In this document: piece by piece, positions 12,239-29,800 of the stretch | Position numbering within the stretch: the first letter of the stretch is position 1 | Layout: each line of letters opens with the position of its first letter | Assembly (NCBI RefSeq): GCF_019393635.1 | Contig: NC_057863.1 | Location: 645,152,660-645,216,659, forward strand | Origin: Dromiciops gliroides | Taxonomy: Eukaryota > Chordata > Mammalia > Microbiotheria > Microbiotheriidae | DNA length: 64,000 nt | Direction of reading: 5' to 3' | Notes under the pieces: model-generated | Seen by the model: only the letters and a program-made list of their open reading frames with translations | What the model was told of the DNA's origin: nothing | Database searches by the model: none | Translations under genes and position numbers: made by a program

Positions 12239-12785
12239 CCCCCCCCCCCTCCAGCCCCCTCGGGCTTCTGTCCCTCCATCGTTGGGCGCCCTCTGAACTC
12301 CCCCCTTCGGGGCTAAACAGATTGGAGGAGGGAGGTGTTGGGGAGACCTGTACCCAGGGGATTCAAGCCCCACAGACTGAGGTGGGGAGGGGGTGGTTGG
12401 GCCCTTGGCTCTTGTGAGTCTCACCCCCTCCATGCCCCAGCACAGCTGCACAGGACGGAGACTTCAGCCTAACCTTCGCCTCGGCCTGCTCTCCCCCTCG
12501 GAGGGCAGGGGGGATCCTCTGCTTCCCTTTGGCCCCCCACCCCCAGGGGGGCCCCTCTGCTCAGGCTCTGACCCCCTCTCTATGCATCCTTTCCCCCAGG
12601 CCCCCCCACCTCTCAGGTTTGGCCCTTTGGCCCAGGACGCTTCTCCCTCCCCCTCCCATGGTCCCCTCCCGCTGCTGGGGCTGGGGTGGGGGCCGGGGGT
12701 CAGAAGGTTCCTGTGCATGTTTCTACAGTGGGTCCTACCGGAGGATGATTAGAGAGCAATAAATAAACACTTTTGCATGAGCAGG
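12239..12785 (+). other. NAPA: NAPA 3'UTR
   Basis: A C-rich 3'UTR of about 540 nt follows the NAPA stop. Two overlapping AATAAA hexamers at 12758-12767 mark the probable cleavage region near 12780. The KPTN promoter begins shortly after, so the gene gap is very short. Confidence 0.8.
12758..12767 (+). terminator. NAPA: NAPA poly(A) signal, double AATAAA
   Basis: Overlapping AATAAA at 12758-12763 and 12762-12767, about 520 nt past the stop codon, followed by a T-rich then G/T-containing stretch. Confidence 0.85.
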
Positions 12786-13109
12786 CTCCGCCTTTCCCCT
12801 TGGGGTGGGCTGGCCCCCTGCCGGTGTGGCCCAGCCTGGGGGGCGGGGCGTGCTTGGAGATCCTAGGCCGGCCTTCGGTGGTCTCGCTGAGGCGTGGGTT
12901 ACTCGGGGAGTGGGGGCGGGGGCCGCGGGCGAAGTCGCCTGCCAAGCCGGTCAGGTGGGTGCGCCTCCAGCTGCCCCTCGGGATCGCCTCTGGCCAAATC
13001 TTGGGGTGGGGGAGGGGACTGTCAAGCATTTCCTGCGGGTCGAGCGCGCGGTAGGGGAGAAGGGAACCCCCAACGTCATCGCTGTGCGTCATCGCGGCCG
13101 GCTAGAGGG

Positions 13110-13120
13110 GCCGCCATCTT
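13110..13120 (+). promoter_or_regulatory. KPTN: YY1-type site
   Basis: GCCGCCATCTT matches the YY1 core (AAGATGGCGGC on the other strand), often placed at or just after start sites of housekeeping genes. Confidence 0.65.
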
Positions 13121-13148
13121 CGTTGAGGGCGGTGTTGCCTCCTCCGCT

Positions 13149-13156
13149 TGACGTCA
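13149..13156. promoter_or_regulatory. KPTN: Palindromic CRE (CREB/ATF site)
   Basis: Exact TGACGTCA, 73 bp upstream of the KPTN start codon, in a CpG context. Confidence 0.7.
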
Positions 13157-13228
13157 TTGCCCCGCGCCAGCCCTACCGTCGGGGGCAAGTTGGGGCGGCT
13201 GGGCTGCTCCGGGGACCCCGAGGAGGCG

Positions 13229-19479
<6,251 letters not shown>

Positions 19480-20213
19480 GGACCCTTAGCTATTCCCCTT
19501 TGACCCGGTCGTCCTCCACAGGGGGAGTTAGGACAGGTGGCGGGGAGGGGTGCTGGTTCTTTCTGACATGCCTGGGTCCTGGTGCTAGTGGGAGGGAGGG
19601 ATCTTGGGGGAGGTCAGATGAATCTGGGAACAAACCTGACAAGACGGGGGCTGGCCCTCCCATCTCCAGGCTGTCATTCCCTTTCAGAGGGAGTTAGACA
19701 GCTTAGGTGTGAGTTCAGTGCACGGGCCTCATGTGATCAGGGACCTAGGACAATCTGTAAAGTGGGCGTGATCTCCACCCCCCCCACACACACACACAGA
19801 TTATGAGGAGCCACTAGGGGCCAGACTTGAGTAGATTCAAATGAGGTCTCTGCAGTGGCTACCCTTGGTCTGGGCCTGCTCTCCAGAGTGGGGGTAGGGG
19901 TAGTGGGGAAGTAACGCCCCAGGGGACCTGAGGGAATGGATCCAGACTCTTCAGCCTGGGGAGGACACTAGCTCCGATGGGCCCCAGAAGTGACCCTGAA
20001 GGGAACAAGAACCCACCTTCTAAGCCCGGGTCAGGGGTTCACTCCCCTCATCTGGACATCGGCACTATCCTTGCTCCCCTGACTGGCTCTGCATACCAGA
20101 GGGCCAGGATTTGACACCTTGCTCTGCCACTTACACTTTCTGGTCCTCAGTTTCCTAGCTCTGCAAAATAAAGGGGTTAGTTTGGACTATCTCTCAAGAC
20201 CTCTTCATCTGTC
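19480..20213 (+). other. KPTN: KPTN 3'UTR and tail region
   Basis: Sequence after the KPTN stop. Candidate poly(A) hexamers are AATAAA at 20167-20172 (inside a MIR-like stretch) and 20947-20952. A short CA run is at about 19781-19798. The true end is not decidable here. Confidence 0.5.
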
Positions 20214-20366
20214 TTTTTTTTTTTTTTTTTGGCTGGGCAGTGAGGGTTAAGTGACTTGCTCAGGGTCACACAGCTAGTAAGTGTCAAGTGTCTGAGGCCA
20301 GATTTGAACTCAGGTCCTCTTGAATCCAGAATCGGTGCTTTATCCACTCTGCTAATTAGCTGTCCC
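20214..20366 (-). repeat. WSINE1-type SINE
   Basis: Long T-run at the left, family core, and tRNA-like head at the right end; imperfect duplication CTCTTCATCTGTCTT / CTCTTTATTCGTCTT. Confidence 0.9.
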
Positions 20367-20985
20367 CTCTTTATTCGTCTTGACGCACAACACACAGGTC
20401 AGGGAAACAAAAGCATGCTGTCATTTCTGGAGTCCGATAAGGGTTAAGTGGGGGCTAGAAATGGGTGCGGGACATACCTCAAAGGGAGGTCCTCTGATGT
20501 CAAGTTGGAGGCAAGGTCCTAGGGCCTTCGATGGGTTCCTTCAGACTCAGGTGGGAATCCAACTGTCCTGGATGGCCTTGTGTGTGAGGGGAACAAGGGG
20601 GATGGGAGCCAGATGAGGGAGGGCTCTGGAGAGGAGACCAAGTCGAGTGTGAGACCAAAGGATCGGAAGTCATCATCAGGAAGGGGACTGCCAAGCTCTG
20701 TTCCAAGATGGTCACTGCCGCTCAGCCCCACTATGCTTCTGTGCATTTCTTTCTTGGCATAGAGGCACTGAAGAGGACATCTAGGAAAGTGGTTTGTCAA
20801 ACGCCTTCGCCTACACAGAACATCCCCTGGGTCTCAAGCAGGCAAGGAGCCTGGGCTTGTCCAGAAAGGGAAGGCCCCACAGTGCTGAATAATGGGGGGT
20901 CTCTCCTGGGCTCTGGGGGTTTGGTTTGACAACTATCCTTCGAATCAATAAATGTCTTTTAGTGATGGCCAAAAGAAGAAACTTA

Positions 20986-21153
20986 ATGGGGCGGCTAGGT
21001 GGCGCAGTGGATAAAGCACCGGCCCTGGATTCAGGAGGACCTGAGTTCAAATTTGGCCTCAGACACTTGACACTTACTAGCTGTGTGGCCCTGGGCAAGT
21101 CACTTAACCCCCATTGCCCCACAAAAAAAAAAAAAACAAAACCAAAACAAAAC
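20986..21153 (+). repeat. WSINE1-type SINE
   Basis: Near-consensus copy with A-rich tail and a perfect 15-bp duplication AAAAGAAGAAACTTA (20971-20985 and 21154-21168). Confidence 0.95.
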
Positions 21154-21168
21154 AAAAGAAGAAACTTA

Positions 21169-22020
21169 GAGGGAGGCCTCTGAATGTCTGCCCCAGGAGT
21201 TTGAATTTCACCCTGGAGACTATTAATAGAGAGCCACTGAAAACTCCCTATGCCCTCCAGGAGGGTGACTTGCTTTCGTCTCTGGGCTCAGGTCATCCTT
21301 GTAGATTGGAGGGAGGGTCTGCTTGGCAGTGCCAGCTGGTTGGCCAACTTTACCCAGAGGAGAGGGACTGGGATGGGGGAAGGCTTGTCTCCCTTGAGGT
21401 GGCCAGAGAATGGAGTGAGGCTATAAAGGGGGGGGCTTATCTCCCCCTTTTCATGACTTCCGCCAAAGCTCCTCCTGCCCCAGGAAGCAGGAGGCCAGGA
21501 CAGAGGGTGCCCTGGCGTATGAGACAGGGAGGCCAAAGAGAGGGCAAGTCCCTGGCGTTTTGGCTCACGGTGTCCCTGCTGCTGTGGTCCCCAGCCTCGG
21601 AGGATGCTATAATCTCTCCTCCTTCCACCTACTCCCCATGGTTAGGAGAAGCTTGGTCCTGGGGGAGGGGATGAGGCTTTTAGAGTCGTCCTCCCCCCAA
21701 GAGTACAGGCCTAGCCATATTTGGGTCGTGGGAAGGAGCAGCAGTCAGCCTTTGCCAGGGGGTAGGCTGGGGCCAGGGCTGGCACAACACCCTGGCATGC
21801 CTGCCCCTCCTGTTCCCTTGCTCCTGGAGGAAGGAGCCTGGACCCGATAGGGAGGGGCCTCTGCGATGGAGGGGGTTTAGCTGTTAAATAGGATTGGTGG
21901 GAAAAGTGACTGATTTGTATCTTAGCTGGGGACTGTGTGTGTGGCTCTGAGATCATATGAACCTGGGACTTAGTCAGTGTGTCTGAGTTTGTGTGAATGT
22001 GGTATTGTGCCTGAGTTTGT
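21169..22020. other. KPTN-SLC8A2 intergenic DNA
   Basis: 21180-21310 resembles the same unnamed old repeat as 17850-18400 (GAGTTTGAATTTCACCCTGG). The rest is GC-rich and unassigned; no gene seen. Confidence 0.4.
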
Positions 22021-22028
22021 GTAAACCT

Positions 22029-22029
<1 letters not shown>

Positions 22030-22072
<43 letters not shown>
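22030..22072 (+). repeat. (TG)n microsatellite
   Basis: About 20 GT units in a T/G-biased stretch (21940-22080). Confidence 0.95.
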
Positions 22073-22073
<1 letters not shown>

Positions 22074-22693
22074 CCTGGGTTTGAGACTGGAACTCCCCTG
22101 GGAGTGACTGGAACTCTCATTCTCTCCACCTACCCTTCGCCCCCGGGCCCTTGGGCCCAAGTCCTCTCTCCCTCTCCCTGGTGCTGAATGTGAATCTGCA
22201 CACCACCCGCTGTAGACAAAGGAGGGTCTCCGGTCCTTTCTCCTTCCCCCCCCCCAATCTCCTTTTCTCCGGGATCTCTCACACCTCCTCGGCCATCCCT
22301 CATCTCTGCTCTCTCCTCCTCTCGATAGGTCCTCTCCCTCCCTGCCCACCCCACCCCCAAAGCCCTCCCTCCCTTTCTCTCCCAGCCACCCACTTCACTC
22401 AGCTTTCCTCCTCCCCGGGCTCTCCAGCCCAAGCCTTCCCCTCCTCTTTCCCCTCTCCTCCCTCCTCTCCCTGAGCCCTGAGCCCTCCCACCTGCTCCTC
22501 TTCCCCTCCTTTCTCCTTTCCCAGCTGCCTCCCTCAGCTTGGTCCTCTCCCTCCTCCGTCTTCCTCCCAGCTTCCTCCTCCTTCCCTGGCTCTCCTCCCC
22601 TTTCCCGGTCCCTCTTCCTGCTCCTCTCCCCCACCTCCTTTCCCTCACTCCCCTCCCTCTCCATCCCTCCCCTCCCTTTCCCCAGCTCGCTCT

Positions 22694-22697
<4 letters not shown>

Positions 22698-22769
<72 letters not shown>
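22698..22769 (+). repeat. (CT)n microsatellite
   Basis: About 36 uninterrupted CT units within a larger pyrimidine-rich block (22255-22870). Confidence 0.95.
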
Positions 22770-22771
<2 letters not shown>

Positions 22772-22869
22772 CTCATCTCTCCCTGGCCCTGACTCCCTGT
22801 CTCTCTCCCTGTGTCTCATCTCCTCTCTTTTAATCTCTCCCTATCTCACTCTTCCTATCTCTGTCTCTT

Positions 22870-22906
22870 GCTCTCTGGTCGAGCGTTGTGATCCGAGAAC
22901 CAGCAG
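22870..22906 (+). other. SLC8A2: Candidate 5' non-coding exon end of SLC8A2
   Basis: CGAGAACCAGCAG|GTAGGA gives a good donor at 22907, just after the C/T-rich block and about 3.2 kb before the coding exon. Exon 1 of SLC8A2 is known to be non-coding in human, so this is a possible site. There is no other support. Confidence 0.25.
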
Positions 22907-24413
22907 GTAGGAGCCCCCTGAGCTGGGTAACAGACAGGGGCGGGGGAGTGGGATGGGAGGGAGATTATTGGTCACTGTTGGGGGATCCAGGACCCTAGGC
23001 TGCTATATGCTGGGGAAGGGGGGTGGTGTCCAAGACTAGTCTATGTATGGGGGATTGAGTCCCCCAGACTGCTCTGTATGAAGAGGATCAAAGCTTCCAG
23101 ACTGGTCTGCAATGAAACTGGGGGCCCTCAAATAGTCTGTGTTGGGAAGGGAAGGTCTTAGTGAGTGATCTGTGCTAGGTGATGAAGACATGGCTTCCCA
23201 GGTCTTTCTGCCTCTAACCCTCCCCAGGGGGAAAAGGGGGAAGGATGATTTCTTGGGATTCTGGGGCACAGAACCCATATGCCCCCTCTGGCTCTTGGTA
23301 CCTGTCTCTGGTCCTCTGTCTGTCTCTCTTGTGAGTCTGTATGCCCTATCTTCATGCCTGTCTTTCCATCTTTCTGTTTCTTTGTGCCGCTCCTGTCTTT
23401 ATCTCTATTCTCCAGGTCTCTCTCTTTCTATCCCTGATTCCCCTCCCTCCCCTCTCTCATCTCTGTCTCCGTCTGTCTGTCTCTGTCTCTCCATCCCCTT
23501 CTCCCTCTCTCCCCTCTTCTTCCCCCCAGAGCCTGGTAAATCCCCGCCCACACATTCATCTCCACCCCCGCTTGCGGAGGCGGGTTTCAGGAGGGAGGGG
23601 TTTAAAATGAGAGGGGGCCCCATGACTGTTCCCACTACCTGAACTCACACCATCGTCAGATGGCAGGGTTTCCATCCTTTCCTCCTCTCCACCCTGGCTC
23701 AGTCTCTCTAGCTTATCCCCTAGCCATTCTCCATCCTTACCCCCACCCCCTGCCTCAGGTCTCCCTACAAGTCCTGACAGTGGTCTGACCTCCATCCTCC
23801 CCACCCTTGGGGGCTAGGTTGCCAAAAGAAGAGGGATCACAGATGAGGTTTCTGAGGAAATAGGTGGGAGGGAGGTCTTCTCGTTAACACATCCAATCCC
23901 CTGCCCCTGGAGGCCAATGTTTATTTCCTGAGAGGTTTGCTTAAGACAGTTCTTCCTGAAGCCAGAACTCCTCGTCCCATATTAGGTCCATTGAGAGGGG
24001 GTCGAAAAGATGGGGACAATGTGAAAATGACTGTGTTGTGAGCATGTGTATGTGTGTGGCTCTAAGTGGTGTCTGTGTGTCCCTGCGATTGTGTTTCAGA
24101 CGGGTGACTGTGTGCCCAAGTGTCCATTTCAAATGGGTGGCTCTGTGTCTGTGTGTGTGTTTTCCTGGTGATATAGTTTCTGGTTGCATGTGGCCATCTG
24201 TATGGGCAATTATATGTTGGTATTCTCTAACCATTTTCAGTTATGGAGCTGTGTGATTTTAAGTTCATGCTAAAGAAACATCTGTAAGTGTGTGTGTGTG
24301 TCTGTCTGTGGGGGGGCTTGTTGTGCACCTGGCTCTGTGGCTGTGTTGGTGAATGTGTGTGTGTGTGAGACTGTGCTTGTGACCAAAGTTGGACATGGAC
24401 TGTGGTTGGCAGG

Positions 24414-24445
<32 letters not shown>

Positions 24446-24567
24446 ACTTGTGTTCACTGGAGGGGGTTGTGCTCTTCACATTTCCAACTGGAAGACCCAC
24501 TGGAATGAGGGTGATGCCTTGCACAAAGCCATAGACCCATAGTTGAACAGCTGCCTACCAGTCACAT

Positions 24568-24572
<5 letters not shown>

Positions 24573-24614
<42 letters not shown>
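24573..24614 (+). repeat. (CA)n microsatellite
   Basis: About 20 CA units, upstream of SLC8A2. Confidence 0.95.
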
Positions 24615-24615
<1 letters not shown>

Positions 24616-25576
24616 GCATATGCCCAAAGATACACAGGCACCTGGAAGGAAGGGGAAACTTCCTGCCTGTCCCCATCCTGGCCCACAGCCCAGCCAGCAG
24701 TGAAAGATGGGGGTTAGACTATGGGAAAGACTTCCCAACAGCCTCAAAAGAAAGGATGTCCCTGACAAAGAGAACAGCCAGCCCCCTCCGGATTATATGA
24801 TCCAGCCTCATGTGCCCTAGGATCTCAAAGCCCCGATCAGGTTTCAGGTCAACGTCAGGGAGAGAGAAAGGCTGATACCTCGAGGCATTAGGAATTGGGT
24901 GGTTGCTAAGAGGCTGGTTACTGAATGTGGGGGTAAACAGGGTACCCCCCCATTCTACCCCTGGGAAGTCCTTCCTACAAGTCTGCCCACCCTCCCTCCT
25001 GCTGCAGGATCAGGGACTCAGTAATGACTCAGTAAGAAGGAAGGTGGGACACAATGAGGCTGAGAGCAGGGGAGGGCAGGGGAGGGGGAACAGATACATT
25101 TTCTCTGAGTGCTCAGGGGACACCTAGTCTTGGCTTGGCCTCCCTCCTCTCCACTCCCCCCCCCCAGCTTTTAATACTCAGGGATTGGTTGCCATGACAG
25201 CTGGGAGGAGGTGGGAGCTGCTTCTGTCTCTTGTGTCTTGTACCATGCCTGTTACTGTCCCTATTCCCTTAGCCCAGGGGGTCCCAAATCACCATTCTGT
25301 AGGAACATGGGGTGTGGTGTGGGGGAGGGGGTTCCAAGCTAGGAATTCTGTCTCCCTCTTGTCTCTGCACTTGTCTGCCTCATCTGTCTTCCTGTGCCTG
25401 CTTGGTCTCTGTGTCTTTTCTTGTCTGTCTCACTTTGCCTCCACTCTCCATTTCTCCATGTCTCTCCTTTCTCTGCCTCTCTCAGTCTGTCCATCTGGTC
25501 TTTCCCTGTCTGTATCTTTATCTCTGTTTGGTCTCTGTCTTGTCTCTGTAGTCCCCCCTTCCTCCATCTCTCTTCT

Positions 25577-25578
<2 letters not shown>

Positions 25579-25638
<60 letters not shown>
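25579..25638 (+). repeat. (TC)n microsatellite
   Basis: About 30 TC units in a wider C/T-rich stretch. Confidence 0.95.
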
Positions 25639-25642
<4 letters not shown>

Positions 25643-26149
25643 TCCCCCTATGTCTCTCGGCGTGTTTGTCTCTGACTCTCCCTCACTCTCTTTGCCTGGT
25701 CTCTGTGTCTCTCTCCCTCCCTGGTTTTGGTTTTGGGGTTTTTTGGGTGTTTTTTTTTTGCCTTGGTCATCGAGGTGTGGCTGTCCCCACCTAGTTTTTT
25801 CTGGTTCTCTCATTCTATTTCTGCTTCATCTCTGTGTGGCTCTCCCTCTGTTTTTGAGAATCCTCCTTGAATCTGAAACCCCAGTAAGTGTGTGAAGAGA
25901 GACTAATTGAGTCAGAGCCATATTCCATTCCCCTTTCCCCTTCAGGACCATGGACTGGGGAGGAGAGAGGGTAGAATTTATCTGTTTTCTGACTCTCTGA
26001 GGGTGTGTTTTCATCTCTGTGTATCTCTGTGTCCATGCCAATATCCCCATCTCTGTGCCAGCCCTTCCCTAGCCATCTCACCTGACTGCCCTTGTTCATC
26101 TCTACCCAACAGACCAGGTTCATTCTGCGGTCCCTTTTGCTGTCTCTCT

Positions 26150-26824
26150 ATGGCTCCCTCACTAGCCCTGGCCGGGGCTGCCCTCCTGGCAGGTGTGGCC
26201 CCTTGCTCTGGGGACACCCCTGCTTCAGCCTCCCCGCCACCAACCTCAAGTCCCAATGCGAGCCAGGAGAGCAGTTGCCCTGGTTCTACACGCTGTCAGC
26301 CCGGTGTCCTGCTGCCCGTGTGGGAGCCAGATGATCCATCACTGGGAGACAAAGCTGCCAGGGCTGTGGTCTACTTCGTGGCCATGGTCTACATGTTCCT
26401 GGGCGTGTCCATCATCGCTGACCGCTTCATGACCTCCATTGAAGTCATTACATCCAAGGAGAAGGAGGTCACTGTAACCAAGAGCAATGGCGAGACCAGT
26501 GTGGGCACCGTACGCATCTGGAATGAGACCGTCTCCAACTTGACTCTCATGGCGCTGGGCTCCTCTGCCCCAGAGATCCTGCTCTCAGTCATTGAGGTGT
26601 GTGGCCATAACTTCCAGGCTGGGGAGCTAGGGCCAGGCACCATAGTGGGCAGTGCCGCCTTCAACATGTTTGTGGTCATTGCCGTTTGCATCTATGTGAT
26701 CCCACCTGGAGAGAGCCGACGAATCAAGCACCTGAGGGTCTTCTTTGTCACGGCCTCCTGGAGCATTTTTGCTTACATCTGGCTCTACCTCATCCTAGCT
26801 GTCATTTCTCCTGGGGTCGTCCAG
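26150..26824 (+). CDS. SLC8A2: SLC8A2 first coding exon
   Basis: Residues 1-225: signal peptide, first transmembrane helices and alpha-1 repeat, ending ILAVISPGVVQ before donor GTAAGC. The exon probably starts at 26113 after TCTACCCAACAG, leaving 37 nt of 5'UTR. Confidence 0.95.
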
Positions 26825-29800
26825 GTAAGCCTATGGTCCAGGGAAATGTTCCACCAAACCCAGGCTGGTCCTCTTGATAACCCCTCCTTCCTTGCTGCTC
26901 CAAGGATGGCTTGCCCAACTCCAAATCCCCACCCACTGCCTCCCCTTGCCACCCTATCTGACTCTATAGGATTCTGATATCTACCTCAAAGTGGTCCAAG
27001 TAAGCTCCCCTAAACCTGCCTGCTGTCTTGGTCTCTGTCCTTAACCTGCTGCCTGGGTCACCCACTGCCCCCTTCCCTTCTGGCCCAACCACCTCTATTC
27101 CCTGCTCTCAAAACCGCAGGTCTGAAATCACCAGATTCCAAACCCACCATTTATAGGCATAAAAATCATAGTTCACAGTTATAGAATGCTTTAAAACTTT
27201 AAAGATTGTTAGCTCCTCCTTCCTCTCCCCTCCAGAACTATGGGGGAAGGGGAAGAGGAGACATCAGAATCTTTTATAAAGGATTATGGGGAGGGGGTGG
27301 GGGGAGGGAAAGGAAAATCCTGTCTTCCTGAGTCTCTCTTCCACAACTCTCTTTTCTTTGTATTTTATCCAGATGGAATAGATGATTTTTTCCACTTTTA
27401 CCCCTCCAGTCAAAAGAGCAAGGAAGTAGATGAAGCTTGAGGGTCCTCTCAGAGCAGGGACAGTTATCAAGGAGACAAGAAGACAGACAGAAAGACATAG
27501 AGATGAGTGAGACATCATGGAGAGAGGGAAAGATAAGGCCAGAGAGGAGGGAGGAAGAGAGAGAGACCGACAAGGAGAGTGAGGACTAAGGAGGCAGACA
27601 GAGATAAGGAGAAGGAGATATATAGAGATGAGGAGAGAGATGGCTGAGGATGGAGAGTGACAAAAACTGATCTGGAGGGAAAGATGGGGAGGGGGGAGGG
27701 GATTGAGAAGGAAGAAGGGAAGGAGAGACAGAGACATTGACCTGTGAAGGCACAGAACAGGAGAGGGGAGTCTCTGGCTCCCTCTTCACCATCTTTTCTT
27801 CCTTGTCCTGTCCCTTTCCCACTGTGCTTTGCCCCCAGGTGTGGGAAGCCCTGCTCACTCTGGTGTTCTTCCCGGTATGTGTGGTCTTTGCTTGGATGGC
27901 CGACAAACGCCTGCTTTTCTACAAATATGTCTACAAGCGTTACAGGGCAGACCCCCGAAGTGGCGTCATCATTGGAGCTGAGGGGGACTACCCCAAGGGC
28001 ATTGAGATGGACGGCACCTTTGTGGGGCCAGACCATCACCGGGTAGAGGCTGGGATCGGGCCAGGGCCGAGCCCTGAAGACCGGGAGCTGGATGAGAGCC
28101 GGAAGGAGGTGATTCAGATTCTCAAGGACCTGAAGCAGAAGCACCCAGACAAAGGCCTGGACCAGCTGGTGGGCATGGCCAACTACTATGCCCTTCTCCA
28201 CCAGCAAAAGAGCCGGGCTTTCTACCGCATTCAGGCCACACGCCTCATGACTGGTGCTGGCAACGTGCTCCGGAAGCATGTGGCTGATGCCTCCAGGAAG
28301 CCAGCCCTGCTTGATGGTCCTGACGATGAGGAGGAGGATGGGGCCAGCCACATCTTCTTTGAGCCCAGTCTATACCACTGTCTGGAGAACTGCGGCTCTG
28401 TCATGCTCTCTGTGGCCTGCCAGGGTGGGGAAGGGAATAGCACCTTTTATGTTGACTACCGGACTGAGGATGGCTCTGCCAAGGCTGGATCAGACTATGA
28501 GTATAGGTGAGATCCACCCTCCTCCCCCATCAGCCATTCAATGCCCCTACCCCCACCCCCAGCCTACTTTCTCCCGGACTGGCATTCCTTAAGCCATTCA
28601 CAGACTTTTTTGTTCTGCCATCAAGCATCATTGGGGCTGACCAACTCCTATAGACCGCCTCTGTTCTTGGTGGGTGATTTAGGAGTTGGGGGTATGTGTG
28701 TATGTGGGGAGGGGAAGGAATTTATCTGAGGAGAGTAGAAGAGTCATAGTGACAGAGATATTTTTAGGATGGAAGTGGAATTTTTGTAGCTAGGATCCTG
28801 TGTTCCCAAGGGACCCTGGCCCAATGCAGACATTTGGGGGTGGGGAAGGAGGAGCAATCTCCTTGAAGACAGATTATTTCAAAAATCAAAGATTTTCCTC
28901 CAAGTGGGGAGTTCCTAATGAGGAAACACCCTTCAGTGATGCAATTCACCACTTTCTCTTCAACTTTATGTCAGGGAGCTGAGTGAGGGCTCTGAGAGGT
29001 GACTTCCTCCACTCAGGACCACATAGCTGGGATGTGTTGGAGACAGAATTTGAACCCGTCTCTTCCTGACTTGGAGACCAGCTCTCTAGCCACTATCCTA
29101 ATGGCTGCCTCATTAATGGAAATCAATTAATTATTATGTGTCACGCACTGGTGGGAAGCACCCCCTTTCCATTAGGGACCAAGATAGGAACTGAGCCTGT
29201 GATCTCATTGCTATTGGGAACTCCTAAATGAGAGAACTTTTTCTTCTAGAGCAGATCAACACAGGCTCTGCCCTGAGGGTCTTCTGGCCACTCAGGCTGG
29301 ATGCCCTTCATGGATCGCCAGTTCCTATTCCATGTGACTTTGCTGACCCCCAACCCCACCCCAGCCCTTAGATGAACTTGGGGGTGACTGAACACAGGAA
29401 CCCCTAGGGTGACTCTTGGGGGAAAAGGGAGGAAGTTTCCCATCTCACTAGGGAGGAGGGGCTTCTTCTCAGCCCCTTCGAGGAACCCTCTGAGAACCCT
29501 CCAGGCCTGGAGAGAACCTAGGACCGCCCAAGTGTGGGGCTCCCCCTAGTCAGTCACTGGAGGAGTTGGGGGAGGGAATTGGGAAGGCAATCCAAGAAAG
29601 GGAGTCTGCCGAAGAGAGAATGCAGAGGTGGAAAGGAGTAAGCTATATTCTCTTTTAACACCTGGGAGCTGTGAGTCTCCTCTCCTCTCCTCCCCAGCTA
29701 GACTGGAGGGGTGGAGGTGTGTGTGGGGGGACTCTCTGAGGGTGGGGCCTTGGGCTGTTCCTTCACAGTCTCCCCTAGATTTATAAGCACTTTGGGAGGT

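Larger units (their letters stand above)
12840..13228 (+). promoter_or_regulatory. KPTN: KPTN GC-rich promoter and 5'UTR
   Basis: A CpG-rich block between the NAPA poly(A) site and the KPTN start. It holds a YY1-type GCCGCCATCTT (13110-13120), a full palindromic CRE TGACGTCA (13149-13156) and two further CGTCATCGC half-sites (13076-13095). No TATA box. This is the usual architecture of a broadly expressed gene; the start point is probably near the YY1 site (inference). Confidence 0.7.
22907..26112. other. Region upstream of SLC8A2 coding exon, probable intron/promoter
   Basis: Mixed low-complexity DNA: pyrimidine-rich 23320-23530, TG-rich 24040-24450, (CA)n 24573-24614, (TC)n 25579-25638. 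About 24995-25230 is less repetitive and carries an AP-1 type TGACTCA (25025-25031) and GGTTGCCATGACAG, which resembles part of an RFX box. It may hold a promoter; no gene seen. Confidence 0.4.

Noticed and set aside
13148-13228. Upstream start for KPTN in the same frame
   Set aside because: The frame upstream is open only from a TTG and holds no ATG; the ATG at 13229 gives the family length of 436 residues.
22130-22819. 229-codon minus-strand frame rich in Arg/Glu/Gly
   Set aside because: Translation of the reverse of the C/T-rich tract.
25907-26149. 81-codon in-frame extension upstream of the SLC8A2 ATG
   Set aside because: It is open by chance. It would destroy the signal peptide and crosses a good acceptor at 26111-26112.
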